Shown: positions 1 to 8,420, counted from the stretch's first letter. The stretch: 34,196 bases of DNA from Lachnospiraceae bacterium UBA3310 (GCA_002361355.1 DESQ01000018.1:1-34196), one strand, 5' to 3'. Program-made: numbers and translations. Notes: a model not told the origin generated them from the sequence alone.

Positions 1-114
1 TGCCAACGAATACTTGACACAAACCATATTGATGATTGAATAGATTTTATACCCAAAGTGTGATATACTTACATTGTAGCAACACAAGCCACAATATAGA
101 AAGTAGGTGAAAGG

Positions 115-291
115 ATGGTACAAGATATGACGCTTGACGAGTTAAAGCAGATCACTATTGATTATTACGTAAATTTGCAACGTATTAAAAAAGCAGACAC
201 GGGCAACAATCCAGAATTAGAGTACCAGTTAAAGATATATAAAAATAAACTTGCTTCTTTAGGTATTCCGTCTGAAGAGTACGAAATGTAA
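115..291 (+). CDS. small hypothetical protein, 58 aa
   Basis: A 58-residue open frame starting MVQDMTLDELKQ and ending SEEYEM. The start is supported by an AGGTGAAAGG ribosome binding region just upstream. The protein is hydrophilic and mostly predicted helical, with no membrane segment and no motif I recognise. A strong intrinsic terminator lies 25 nt after the stop, which supports a real, separately transcribed gene. It is more AT-rich than the core genes further right and lies on the 3' side of a tRNA gene, a common place for integrated elements. A small accessory protein of a mobile element is therefore possible but unproven. Confidence 0.6.
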   Translation: MVQDMTLDELKQITIDYYVNLQRIKKADTGNNPELEYQLKIYKNKLASLGIPSEEYEM

Positions 292-315
292 TAAATATTG
301 TATCACATAATCCAC

Positions 316-356
316 GGTGTAAAGTCTATTGAATTATTAAGGCTTTACACCTTTTT
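316..356 (+). terminator. intrinsic terminator
   Basis: A perfect 9-bp stem, GGTGTAAAG (316-324) with CTTTACACC (343-351), is followed directly by five T residues. It lies just downstream of the small gene ending at 291. Confidence 0.8.
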
Positions 357-383
357 AATTCATACGGAGGTAAAATAGAAAAC

Positions 384-417
384 AAAAACACCAGATTTTC
401 AATAAACCTAGTGTTTT
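384..417 (-). terminator. terminator of the tRNA-Pro transcript
   Basis: Read on the minus strand, AAAACAC and GTGTTTT form a stem that continues inward with wobble pairs, followed by a T-rich tail. It lies 16 nt past the 3' end of the tRNA. Confidence 0.65.
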
Positions 418-432
418 CGCCTTTACTTTTAG

Positions 433-506
433 TCGAAGCGACAGGATTTGAACCTGCGACCTCTGCGTCCCGAACGCAGCGCTCTACCAAACTGAGCCAC
501 GCTTCG
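433..506 (-). tRNA. tRNA-Pro (anticodon CGG)
   Basis: On the minus strand, a 7-bp acceptor stem CGAAGCG/CGCTTCG, a D arm (GGCTCAGTTTGGTAGAGC), an anticodon arm CTGCG-TTCGGGA-CGCAG and a T arm with GGTTCGAATCC form a complete 74-nt cloverleaf. The anticodon is CGG, giving proline. The discriminator base is A and the CCA end is not encoded, so it must be added by the CCA-adding enzyme, one of which is encoded at 7037-8362. A near-consensus promoter lies 18 nt upstream and a terminator follows, so it is a single-gene unit. Confidence 0.95.
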
Positions 507-523
507 ATTTGTGAACAATTATG

Positions 524-552
524 ATCATACACATTTTTGACGGAATTGTCAA
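524..552 (-). promoter_or_regulatory. sigma-A promoter of tRNA-Pro
   Basis: On the minus strand TTGACA (552-547), a 17-nt spacer and TATGAT (529-524). The -10 ends 17 nt before the first base of the tRNA. Confidence 0.8.
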
Positions 553-652
553 CGTTTCTTAATGTGATCTTTAAAAAGTTTTCTTGCGCGGGCGGCAATC
601 GGATTTTAAAATAAAGATAAATATGTCGTAAAACAGGACAGGGGATATCAAA

Positions 653-922
653 ATGGACAGACATGCGCTTAAAATTCCGTGCAACGCGATGCCGTTTATC
701 TGTGAAGCCGACTACAGTGTTACATTGGGCAGGATGATCCACGCAGACCGGGCGCTGCGGATTCGTAAGGCAAAGCAGCTTTTGCAGGAAACAGACAAAC
801 CGGTTACCGAAATTGCACAGCTAACAGGTTTTTCGGATGTGTTTTATTTTAGTAAGGTGTTTCGCGCAAAACAGGGCTGCTCTCCCAGTGATTACCGCAA
901 AACATATATTCCGGGCATATAG
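653..922 (+). pseudogene. truncated AraC-family regulator (C-terminal HTH only)
   Basis: The frame encodes 89 residues. From about residue 36 it is a clear AraC/XylS second helix-turn-helix: RIRKAKQLLQETD, then VTEIAQLTGFSDVFYFSKVF and the closing PSDYRK signature. AraC DNA-binding domains have two HTH motifs (about 100 residues) and usually an effector domain before them. Here the first HTH and any sensor domain are missing, and the roughly 35 residues before the HTH do not look like that family. I see no matching N-terminal part upstream in another frame. It is probably a decayed remnant, although an expressed small protein cannot be excluded because an ATG with a weak GGGGATA site is present. 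Confidence 0.6.
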
Positions 923-925
923 AGC

Positions 926-955
926 AAAAAAAGCGGGAGCATTTTAAGCTCCCGC
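926..955 (-). terminator. terminator inside the 3' end of a coding sequence
   Basis: GCGGGAGC (933-940) pairs with GCTCCCGC (948-955) around a 7-nt loop. On the minus strand it is followed by seven T residues (926-932). The stem also encodes the last codons and stop of the gene at 944-1186. Confidence 0.8.
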
Positions 956-1186
956 GCCCACCAGATAAGCCATAAAGTTGTAACTGTCCTGTGAATCTGT
1001 CAGGAAAAGATCAAGCCAGAGTTCTCCCGGATTGATCATCCGGAGCATCTGCAGGGCTTCTTCGTTCTGTTTCAGGTCGCAGAGCGTTTCATCGGGAAGT
1101 TCCAGAAATACATGCCCGCGGCTGTTTTTAACTAACTGGATGAATTTTTCTGTGTTTCTAATTTTTCTGATATTAACCTTATACAT
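944..1186 (-). CDS. small protein, possibly HPr-fold
   Basis: An 80-residue protein starting MYKVNIRKIRNTEKFIQLV. The start at 1186 is backed by AAGGAG with 8-9 nt spacing. Its length and the alternation of short strands and helices resemble the HPr-like orphan proteins common in Lachnospiraceae. It lacks the GIHARP phosphorylation site of true HPr, and the similarity is weak. It ends in LVGAGA, whose codons form half of the terminator stem. It stands alone, divergent from the AraC regulator at 1362. The function is not known; an HPr-like regulatory role is a guess. Confidence 0.6.
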   Translation of the reverse strand: MYKVNIRKIRNTEKFIQLVKNSRGHVFLELPDETLCDLKQNEEALQMLRMINPGELWLDLFLTDSQDSYNFMAYLVGAGA

Positions 1187-1210
1187 AGACGCCTCTCCTT
1201 TCTACTAATT

Positions 1211-1329
1211 GATATGATTTGTTTTTATTGGTGTGTTCCGCTTTCCTTTTGTCTTACCTTGTGATATGATTATATCATCATAAAAGATAATAATAGTAGA
1301 ATTAAACAGCTAAAATATATGATTATATT
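1211..1329. promoter_or_regulatory. divergent intergenic region with repeated GATATGATT-type sites
   Basis: The gap between the divergent small gene and the AraC gene contains three related AT-rich motifs: GATATGATTT (1211-1220), TGATAT-GATT-ATATCA (1262-1277, a perfect 6-bp inverted repeat) and TATATGATTATATTT (near 1315-1329). Repeated sites between divergent genes are typical of operators, but no binding protein can be assigned. Confidence 0.35.
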
Positions 1330-1361
1330 TCCAAAAACAATTATTAACAAGGAGAAATAAC

Positions 1362-2249
1362 ATGATACAGCCATGTGGTGTACAGACGAATATGCAGGGA
1401 GAAGAGCTGCGGGAGCACGGAACCCGTCTGTTTCCGGTAGCGTGCTATCTGGATGTACTTCCTGATGACGATATTCCGTGGCACTGGCATAATGAATTGG
1501 AGTTTGGAATTGTGGCAAGGGGAGGCGCGGTTATCAACATCGGTTCAACGCAGTATGAACTTCACTCGGGAGAAGGATTTTTTATCAACAGTAATATACT
1601 GCATACCATGGTTTCTCCGGATAACGGCGTTTGTGAAATACACTCTGTGGTATGCCATCCGCGGGCGGTCAGCGGCAGTACGGACAATATTATTTGGCAG
1701 AAATATTTAAAGCCGCTGATGGAAAACCAGGCTTGTCCCGGTTTTCATTTAAAGCCGGATGAACGATGGCAGAGACAGGTTGCGGACAGTCTGGGCTCGC
1801 TGTGGCATTCTGCGGAGACGGAGGAGTACGGGTTTGAACTGCACATCCGAAATGAGCTGTCTACAATCATATCGCTGCTTTCGGAGCATCAACCTGTCGT
1901 AGCCAGAAAAACCTTTGGCAAGGCGCAGAGGGATAACGCCAGAATTAAAGAGATGCTTACTTATATTCAGGCAAACTATAGCGGGGAACTCACGGTGGAG
2001 GATATCGCTTTCGCCGGCGCGGTCAGCGCCAGTGAGTGTATTCGCTGCTTCCGTGCCACCATCAATATGACGCCGATCGCCTATCTGAAATCCTACCGTC
2101 TGCAACAGGCAGCATTAAAACTGCAGCTTACCACAGATAAGATATCGGCGATTGCGGAAAGCTGCGGGTTTCAGGAGATGAGCTATTTTGCCAAATCCTT
2201 TAAGGAGGTTTACGGCTGCACGCCATCAGAGTATAGAATCGGAAAATAA
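1362..2249 (+). CDS. AraC-family transcriptional regulator with cupin sensor domain
   Basis: A 295-residue protein, the usual size for AraC regulators of carbohydrate use. Residues about 30-110 form a cupin-like ligand-binding region (PWHWHNELEFGIVARG, then an FFINSNILH strand typical of these sensor domains). Residues about 195-293 are the double-HTH DNA-binding domain, ending YFAKSFKEVYGCTPSEYR, the family signature. The start follows AAGGAGAAATAAC. It lies directly upstream of GH127 and GH3 genes on the same strand, so it most likely activates them in response to a sugar released from their substrate. The downstream promoter has a good -10 and a poor -35, as expected for activator-dependent transcription. 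Confidence 0.9.
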   Translation: MIQPCGVQTNMQGEELREHGTRLFPVACYLDVLPDDDIPWHWHNELEFGIVARGGAVINIGSTQYELHSGEGFFINSNILHTMVSPDNGVCEIHSVVCHPRAVSGSTDNIIWQKYLKPLMENQACPGFHLKPDERWQRQVADSLGSLWHSAETEEYGFELHIRNELSTIISLLSEHQPVVARKTFGKAQRDNARIKEMLTYIQANYSGELTVEDIAFAGAVSASECIRCFRATINMTPIAYLKSYRLQQAALKLQLTTDKISAIAESCGFQEMSYFAKSFKEVYGCTPSEYRIGK

Positions 2250-2274
2250 TACAAATAAAAGCGAATATTATCCA

Positions 2275-2303
2275 TTTTATATCCGCCTGATTCAGAATAT
2301 AAT
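2275..2303 (+). promoter_or_regulatory. candidate promoter of the GH127 gene
   Basis: TTTTAT (2275-2280), 17 nt, then consensus TATAAT (2298-2303), 41 nt before the start codon. The poor -35 fits an activator-dependent promoter. Confidence 0.45.
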
Positions 2304-2344
2304 ACATGTTACAAGGTATGATTTAGAATAAGCGGAGGTGGCGT

Positions 2345-4282
2345 ATGGGTGATTTAAAACTTGTCAGGAATTTTACGGTAGAAGAAGGATTTTTCGGAAG
2401 GTATGAAAAGCTGGTCAGGGATGTGGTGCTTCCTTATCAGGAGCGCGCTTTAAACGATCAGATCGAAGGTGCGGAGAAGAGCCATTGTATTGAAAATTTC
2501 CGGATGGCGGCGAAAAAACTTAAGACGGGAAGCTGTGACGGTGAATTTTACGGGATGGTGTTTCAGGACAGCGACGTGGCTAAGTGGCTGGAAGGCGCGG
2601 CGTATTCTCTGGCGCAGAACCCGGACGCAGCGTTAGAAAAGCGCTGTGATGAGATCATAGAGCTGATCGGTGAAGCACAGCACAAAGATGGGTATCTCAA
2701 CACCTATTTTACCGTGAAAGAGCCGGAAAAACGATGGACGAATCTTCACGAAGCGCATGAGCTTTACTGTGCGGGACACATGATTGAGGCGGCGGTGGCA
2801 TACGCGGAATGCACGGGCAAGGGAAGGCTTTTGGAGATCATGTGCGGTATGGCTGACCATATTTACCGTCATTTTATAGAGGAGGGTGCGGAAGGGTATC
2901 CCGGACATCCTGAAATTGAACTTGCACTGATGCGGTTGTACCGCAGTACAAAGAAAGAAAAATATAAGGAACTGGCTCTGCACTTTATCAATGTGAGGGG
3001 TGTTGATCCTGATTATTATAAGAAGGAGATGGAGAAAAATCCCTGGCGTGTCTGGGGAAATAACCCGGATGATAAAGAATATACCCAGAATTATGCGCCG
3101 GTGCGACAGCAGGATAAGGCGGTGGGACATGCCGTGAGGGCGGTGTATCTCTACACAGGGATGGCGGATGCCGCCATGGAGACGGGAGATGAAGAACTGG
3201 CGGAAGCCTGTAAAACGCTTTGGAATAATATTACCCGGCACAGGATGTATGTCACGGGCGCCATCGGTTCTGCCTATGAGGGCGAGGCCTTCACGAAGGA
3301 CGATCATCTGCCAAATGATACGGCTTATGCCGAAACCTGTGCAGCCATCGGCCTGATCTTTTTTTCCAATAAAATGCTGTATCTTTCCCATGAGGGCAAG
3401 TATGCGGATGTGATGGAGCGGGCTTTGTATAACTGTGTGCTGGCGGGTATGCAGTTGGACGGGACAAAGTTTTTTTATGTGAATCCGCTGGAGGTACTGC
3501 CGGGTATTTCCGGGGAAGCGCAGACCCACAAGCATGCGCTGCCCGTAAGGCCCAAATGGTTTGCCTGTGCCTGCTGTCCGCCTAACGTAGCAAGACTTTT
3601 GGGTTCTGTGGCGGAGTACGCATGGCATGTGATACCGGGGATGCTGTTTTCCAACCTGTTTGTAGCGGGGACGCTCGATGGGACAGAATGTTTTGGCGGT
3701 AAGGTGATTTTAAAGACAGCGTATCCGTATGACAATAAATTAGAGTACCATTTTGCGCCGCAGGAAGGGAAGGAGACGATGGAAGTGCCGCTGGCGATCC
3801 GGATTCCCGCCTGGAGCAGGGAGACAAAGATCTGCCTGAACGGAGAGCGTGCAGATTGTGAAATCCGCGACGGATATGCTTATGTGAGAGGAGCGTACAG
3901 CGCGAAGGACGTGATCACGGTAGAACTTGATATGGCGGTAAGGCGGGTGTATACCAGCAACCGTGTGTCGGCAAACACGGGAAAAGCCGCATTGCAGAGA
4001 GGGCCGCTCATTTATTGTGCGGAAGGTGTGGATAATGAAAATGATATTCTCTCTCTCCGTTTAAAGAAGGATGGGGAAGTGAAGGTCAGCGAGTATCTGC
4101 CGGACGAACTGTTTGGAATCCGAAAGCTGTACGCGGAAGGTTATCGGGAGACGGTAAACGAAGATCTTTACAGCTTCGACAGGCAGGAAGCGGAGGCTTG
4201 CCAGGTGACGTTTGTTCCTTATTATACCTGGGGCAACAGGGGGCTCAACCAGATGCGCGTATGGCTGCCGGAAACTGTTTAA
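2345..4282 (+). CDS. glycoside hydrolase family 127 (beta-L-arabinofuranosidase-like)
   Basis: A 645-residue protein of the GH127 (formerly DUF1680) family, whose characterised member HypBA1 releases beta-L-arabinofuranose from plant hydroxyproline-linked arabinans. The zinc site known in that family is visible: Glu330 and Cys332 in AYAETCA, and Cys410-Cys411 in CACCPPN. Cys410 corresponds to the catalytic nucleophile and Glu314 (YEGE) to the general acid/base. The N-terminal part is the alpha/alpha barrel; the rest is a beta-sandwich C-terminal region. There is no signal peptide, so it acts inside the cell on imported oligosaccharides. The start has GGAGGTG at 6-nt spacing. Exact substrate cannot be read from sequence because GH127 and relatives also include other specificities. 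Confidence 0.9.
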   Translation: MGDLKLVRNFTVEEGFFGRYEKLVRDVVLPYQERALNDQIEGAEKSHCIENFRMAAKKLKTGSCDGEFYGMVFQDSDVAKWLEGAAYSLAQNPDAALEKRCDEIIELIGEAQHKDGYLNTYFTVKEPEKRWTNLHEAHELYCAGHMIEAAVAYAECTGKGRLLEIMCGMADHIYRHFIEEGAEGYPGHPEIELALMRLYRSTKKEKYKELALHFINVRGVDPDYYKKEMEKNPWRVWGNNPDDKEYTQNYAPVRQQDKAVGHAVRAVYLYTGMADAAMETGDEELAEACKTLWNNITRHRMYVTGAIGSAYEGEAFTKDDHLPNDTAYAETCAAIGLIFFSNKMLYLSHEGKYADVMERALYNCVLAGMQLDGTKFFYVNPLEVLPGISGEAQTHKHALPVRPKWFACACCPPNVARLLGSVAEYAWHVIPGMLFSNLFVAGTLDGTECFGGKVILKTAYPYDNKLEYHFAPQEGKETMEVPLAIRIPAWSRETKICLNGERADCEIRDGYAYVRGAYSAKDVITVELDMAVRRVYTSNRVSANTGKAALQRGPLIYCAEGVDNENDILSLRLKKDGEVKVSEYLPDELFGIRKLYAEGYRETVNEDLYSFDRQEAEACQVTFVPYYTWGNRGLNQMRVWLPETV

Positions 4283-4339
4283 AAAGGGGGTTTTCGCATC
4301 AGGTTAAAAAATTGCCTGAAATAAAGTATAAAAAGGGAA

Positions 4340-4368
4340 TTGTATCTGAAAAGATTTGCCGTTATACT
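4340..4368 (+). promoter_or_regulatory. candidate sigma-A promoter of the GH3 gene
   Basis: TTGTAT (4340-4345), 17-nt spacer, TATACT (4363-4368), 27 nt upstream of the start codon. It suggests that the GH3 gene can be transcribed separately from GH127. Confidence 0.6.
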
Positions 4369-4395
4369 TAGCATAATAATGGAGGGTACGATGCT

Positions 4396-6627
4396 ATGTT
4401 GAAAAAAAATGATCAAACGAAAAAAAGAGAAAAGGAAATCGAAAAGCTTATCAAGAAGTTGACGCTCGATGAAAAGATTGCCATGATCCACGGGGCTTCC
4501 CTTTTTCGATCCGGTGCGGTGGAGCGGCTGGGCATTCCCGCAATCGTGACTTCGGACGGGCCCATGGGTGTGCGGGCGGAATTTATGGACGACAGATGGA
4601 TCCCTGCGGGAAATCAGGATGATATGGTATCCTATCTGCCCAGCAACAGCGCCCTCGCTTCCACCTGGAATACGGAGCTTGCCCGTGATATGGGATACGT
4701 GCTTGGAGCGGAGGCAAGGGGACGGGGCAAGGATGTCATTCTTGCTCCCGGCATCAATATCAAGCGGGATCCTTTGTGCGGCAGAAATTTTGAATATATG
4801 ACAGAGGATCCGCGGCTTGCGGCATCGCTTGTAGTGCCCTTTGTGAAAGGCGTGCAGGAAAATGATGTAGCGGCGTGCGTGAAGCATTTTGCGGCGAATG
4901 TGCAGGAGACGGATCGCACCATGGTGGATGAGGAGATTGACGAGCGGACTTTGTATGAGCTTTATCTGCCCGCTTTCAAAGCGGCGGTGCAGGAGGGTGA
5001 AGCCTATTCGATTATGGGCGCTTACAATAAGATAAACGGTTTCCACTGCTGTGAGAATAAGAGACTGCTGGACGGGATTCTGCGGGAGGAATGGGGTTTT
5101 GACGGCGCAGTGATCAGCGACTGGGGCGGCGTACATAAGACAAAGGAAGCGGCGTCGTGTTCGATGGATTTGGAGATGTTGGTCTATCCTGATTTTGATG
5201 AGTATAAGCTGGCGAATCCCCTGAAAGAACTGGTACAAAGGGGCGAAGTCTCCGTGGAAGCGGTGGACGCGAAGGTGAGAAACCTGTTGCGCCTGATGTA
5301 CCGTTTGAAGATGATCGGGCCGAAGAAGGATTCCCGAAAGGCGGGAGCCTACAATGTGCCGGCGCACCGGGAAATGATTCTCAAAACAGCGCAGGAATCC
5401 ATGATCTTGTTAAAAAATGAGAAACATGCGCTGCCTTTGGATGCCAAAAAGATTAAAAAACTTGTGGTGATCGGCGCAAACGCTGCAAAGGTTCACTCGG
5501 ACGGCGGCGGCAGTGCGGAGATTAAGGCGCTGTATGAAATCTGTCCGCTGGCAGGGCTTAAAATGTATCTGGGCGGCAACACTGCCGTGAAATATGTGGA
5601 GGGCTATTATGTACCGGAGGAGCTTAAGACTGCGGAAAACTGGCAGGCTACCAGTCTGGACGAAGAGGAAAATCTGGAAATAGGACAGGCGATCCGGACG
5701 GACGAGGCGGGAGAAAACGAGTTACACCGGAGGGGTGAAGAAGAACGCCTTGCAAAAGTAGAGAAAGAGAAGGCGGAAATTCACCAAAAAAATGAAAAAC
5801 TTTTTGCGCAGGCTATCGAGGCTGCGAAGGATGCGGACGCTGTTATTTTTGTAGGCGGTATGAATCATGTGGTGGAATGCGAGGGGTATGACCGCTCTGA
5901 CATGAAACTTCCCTATGAGCAGGATATTTTAATAGAAGAATTGTTAAAGGTCAGAAAAGATACGATCCTTACTTTTGTGGGTGGTTCTCCCGTGGAGATG
6001 CCCTGGCGGGATCAGGCACAGGCGATTCTCTGGAGTTATTATGCGGGCATGGAGACAGGAAACGCGTTCGCACAGATTATTTTTGGCGAGGTGAATCCTT
6101 CGGGAAAACTGGCAGAGACTTTCCCGGCAAAATACGAGGACTGCGTGACGGCGAAGAATGGCCAGTTCGGTAAGTGGGGCAAAATCACATTAGCAGAAGG
6201 CCTGTACTGCGGATACCGCTATTACGACAGACAGCGGATCGCGCCGGCTTTCTGTTTTGGACACGGATTATCCTACACAAATTTTGAGTACAGTGGGCTG
6301 ACATTAAAGGCGGAGAAAGGGAAGAATGTAAAATTGACTTTCTCAGTCAAAAACACCGGAAAATGTGCGGGTGCGGAGACGGCACAAGTATATATTGCAC
6401 CGATCGCCGCGCAGGCGGACAGGCCCGACAAAGAGTTAAAAGCGTTTGTGAAGGTGAAACTTGATGCGGGACGGACAAAGAAAGTCAGCCTGACCCTGAA
6501 ACAGGAAGATTTTGCGTATTTTGACGAACATCTGCACAAATTTATTGCGGACGCGGGCGACTATGAAATTTTGGTGGGCGCATCCTGCGAGGATATCCGG
6601 CTGCGCGGCATTGCAACATTGTCATAG
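4396..6627 (+). CDS. glycoside hydrolase family 3 protein (beta-glucosidase/beta-xylosidase type)
   Basis: A 743-residue GH3 enzyme. The N-terminal TIM-barrel domain carries TSDGPMGVR and KHFAAN (about 163-168), and the catalytic nucleophile Asp242 in VISDWGGVH. The second alpha/beta sandwich domain follows (ILLKNEKHALPL onward) with the EGYDRSDMKLP segment that supplies the acid/base region in many members. The C-terminal about 80 residues are a fibronectin-III-like domain. A charged, probably helical insertion lies in the second domain. No signal peptide is present, so it is cytoplasmic. The start at 4396 is chosen over ATG 4391, which stops after three codons. With GH127 it probably trims plant-derived oligosaccharides; the sugar specificity is unresolved. 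Confidence 0.92.
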   Translation: MLKKNDQTKKREKEIEKLIKKLTLDEKIAMIHGASLFRSGAVERLGIPAIVTSDGPMGVRAEFMDDRWIPAGNQDDMVSYLPSNSALASTWNTELARDMGYVLGAEARGRGKDVILAPGINIKRDPLCGRNFEYMTEDPRLAASLVVPFVKGVQENDVAACVKHFAANVQETDRTMVDEEIDERTLYELYLPAFKAAVQEGEAYSIMGAYNKINGFHCCENKRLLDGILREEWGFDGAVISDWGGVHKTKEAASCSMDLEMLVYPDFDEYKLANPLKELVQRGEVSVEAVDAKVRNLLRLMYRLKMIGPKKDSRKAGAYNVPAHREMILKTAQESMILLKNEKHALPLDAKKIKKLVVIGANAAKVHSDGGGSAEIKALYEICPLAGLKMYLGGNTAVKYVEGYYVPEELKTAENWQATSLDEEENLEIGQAIRTDEAGENELHRRGEEERLAKVEKEKAEIHQKNEKLFAQAIEAAKDADAVIFVGGMNHVVECEGYDRSDMKLPYEQDILIEELLKVRKDTILTFVGGSPVEMPWRDQAQAILWSYYAGMETGNAFAQIIFGEVNPSGKLAETFPAKYEDCVTAKNGQFGKWGKITLAEGLYCGYRYYDRQRIAPAFCFGHGLSYTNFEYSGLTLKAEKGKNVKLTFSVKNTGKCAGAETAQVYIAPIAAQADRPDKELKAFVKVKLDAGRTKKVSLTLKQEDFAYFDEHLHKFIADAGDYEILVGASCEDIRLRGIATLS

Positions 6628-6644
6628 TCTGCGTTTTCATTTAC

Positions 6645-6667
6645 GCGGAGAATAGCCGCATATTTTT
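6645..6667 (+). terminator. weak terminator candidate after GH3
   Basis: A short GCGG/CCGC stem (6645-6648 with 6656-6659), 7-nt loop, followed by TATTTTTT. The stem is only 4 bp, so this is tentative. Confidence 0.3.
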
Positions 6668-6757
6668 TCAACCCGACGTGCATGCTAAAAGCAGAACAGA
6701 TTTTGTCCGGGACAGAATTTGTTTGAATGGCAGAAAATGCAGGAAAGGGATGAGAAA

Positions 6758-6994
6758 ATGGATTATAATACGTTACCTGTCGGCCTTGGGCTGGCATTTG
6801 CAACCAACCGCGCGGCAATGGATCGTTTTGCGGATATGACCGATGAGGAGAAGAAGGAATTTGTGGAGAGAAGCCGGGGCGTAATGTCCAGAAAAGAGAT
6901 GGACAGTCTGGTGAACTCTCTCACGGAGGATGAAGAGCCGGATCTTCACCTTGAAAACGTAAATCAGATTTTTAAAGGGCCCGGTATCGGCTAA
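6758..6994 (+). CDS. small conserved-looking hypothetical protein, 78 aa
   Basis: The protein starts MDYNTLPVGLGLAFATNRAA and continues with a hydrophilic helical stretch (DMTDEEKKEFVERS) and a short acidic tail. I chose the ATG at 6758 because AGGAAAGGGA lies at proper distance; the frame is open to 6719 but those codons look non-coding. There is no membrane segment and no metal motif. It lies 42 nt upstream of the CCA-adding enzyme gene and could be cotranscribed with it. I do not recognise a function. Confidence 0.65.
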   Translation: MDYNTLPVGLGLAFATNRAAMDRFADMTDEEKKEFVERSRGVMSRKEMDSLVNSLTEDEEPDLHLENVNQIFKGPGIG

Positions 6995-7036
6995 ACCGTG
7001 GCTGTTGCATCAATCATTTCAGTATGGAGGATACCT

Positions 7037-8362
7037 TTGAAGATACAGTTGCCCGATAAAGTGCATAAAATCATAGATACGCTGGAGGAAGCGGGCTATG
7101 AGGCGTACGCAGTGGGCGGCTGTGTCCGGGATTCCATTCTGGGCAGGACGCCGGATGACTGGGATATCACCACCTCAGCGAAGCCGGAGGAGTGCAAGCG
7201 TCTCTTCCCAAGGACGGTGGACACGGGGATTAAACATGGAACTGTGACCGTGCTTTTGGGAGGAGAAGGCTTTGAAGTGACCACCTACCGCATTGACGGT
7301 GTCTATGAGGACGGCAGGCATCCGAGTGAGGTAACCTTTACGGCAAATCTGAAAGAAGACCTGAGACGGCGCGATTTCACGATCAATGCCATGGCATACA
7401 ACGAGCGGAGCGGTCTGATAGACATTTACGGCGGTCTGCGGGATATGGAGGATCAGGTGATCCGCTGTGTGGGGGATGCCAGGGAGCGGTTTGACGAGGA
7501 TGCCCTGCGTATGCTGCGGGCGGTGCGTTTTTCGGCTCAGCTCGGTTATCGGATTGACCAGGATACAGGAGCGGCGGTCAAAGCCATGGCGTCAAATTTG
7601 CAAAAGATCAGTGCGGAGCGGATTCAGGTGGAGCTGGTAAAGCTGGTGACCTCACCGCATCCCGATTACCTGCGGACGGCATATGAGCTCGGTATCACGG
7701 CGCAGATTCTGCCGGAATTTGATCTGTGTATGGAGACGCCCCAGAGACATAAGCATCATTGTTACGATGTGGGGGAGCATATTTTACATTCCATGCTGGG
7801 TGTGGAGCCTGACAAGGTTTTGCGGTTAGCCATGCTTTTTCATGATATCGGCAAACCCCAGACATTAACTGTCGATGCGGACGGGACGACACACAATAAA
7901 AGGCATCCTGTCGAGGGGGAAAAGATTACCCGAAAAGTGATGCGGCGTTTAAAGTTCGACAATGATACCACCGACAAGGTGACGAAGCTGGTGCTGTACC
8001 ATGACTATGACATTGCCGCCACGGATGCAGGCGTAAGAAGGGCCATGAATCGTATCGGGGAAGATATTTTTGCTATGATTTTCACGGTGCGGCGTGCGGA
8101 TATCGGGGCCCAGAGTGATTATATGCGGGAAGAAAAACTGCAGAAGGTAGCTTACATAGAAAAAATATATCAGGAAATTCTAAACCGCAAGGATGCGGTT
8201 ACTTTAAAAGATTTGGCGATTTCAGGGAGCGACCTGATCGCTGAGGGGATGGATCCCGGCAGGCAGATTGGGGAAACGCTCGCCGCCCTTTTGGACAGGG
8301 TGTTGGATGATCCCGGTCTTAATACAAGAGAGATTCTTCTCAAGTTATCCAAAGAATTGTAA
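7037..8362 (+). CDS. cca: CCA tRNA nucleotidyltransferase with HD domain
   Basis: Adds or repairs the 3' CCA of tRNAs, which matters here because the tRNA-Pro in this window lacks an encoded CCA. The nucleotidyltransferase head shows GGCVRD (27-32) and the metal-binding pair in DDWD (Asp41, Asp43), followed by RRDFTINAMA, and RxxRF-type residues in LRAVRFSAQL. The C-terminal half has an HD phosphohydrolase domain (LFHDIGKPQT). The length, 441 aa, fits the HD-containing bacterial class. I chose TTG at 7037 as start because GGAGG lies 6 nt upstream; an upstream in-frame GTG at 6998 would add 13 unlikely residues. Confidence 0.92.
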   Translation: MKIQLPDKVHKIIDTLEEAGYEAYAVGGCVRDSILGRTPDDWDITTSAKPEECKRLFPRTVDTGIKHGTVTVLLGGEGFEVTTYRIDGVYEDGRHPSEVTFTANLKEDLRRRDFTINAMAYNERSGLIDIYGGLRDMEDQVIRCVGDARERFDEDALRMLRAVRFSAQLGYRIDQDTGAAVKAMASNLQKISAERIQVELVKLVTSPHPDYLRTAYELGITAQILPEFDLCMETPQRHKHHCYDVGEHILHSMLGVEPDKVLRLAMLFHDIGKPQTLTVDADGTTHNKRHPVEGEKITRKVMRRLKFDNDTTDKVTKLVLYHDYDIAATDAGVRRAMNRIGEDIFAMIFTVRRADIGAQSDYMREEKLQKVAYIEKIYQEILNRKDAVTLKDLAISGSDLIAEGMDPGRQIGETLAALLDRVLDDPGLNTREILLKLSKEL

Positions 8363-8368
8363 TGAAAA

Positions 8369-8413
8369 TCCCCTGCTGTTCATAAGATGTAACAGTCAGA
8401 GCCATGCAGGGGG
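8369..8413 (+). other. hairpin masking the ribosome binding site of the CotS-like gene
   Basis: CCCCTGC (8370-8376) just after the cca stop pairs with GCAGGGG (8406-8412), which contains the ribosome binding site for the start at 8421. It could be a weak terminator or a translational control element. Confidence 0.35.
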
Positions 8414-8420
8414 TATTTAC

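Noticed and set aside
326..742. Minus-strand open frame of 138 codons
   Set aside because: It runs through the tRNA-Pro gene and its promoter; the tRNA is complete and the frame has no recognisable protein features.
2633..3628. Minus-strand open frame of 331 codons inside GH127
   Set aside because: It is antisense to a well-supported GH127 gene, is rich in His/Arg/Ile as expected from a shadow frame, and lacks a ribosome binding site.
4279..5367. Minus-strand open frame of 362 codons opposite GH3
   Set aside because: Antisense to the GH3 coding region; composition and lack of motifs mark it as a shadow frame.
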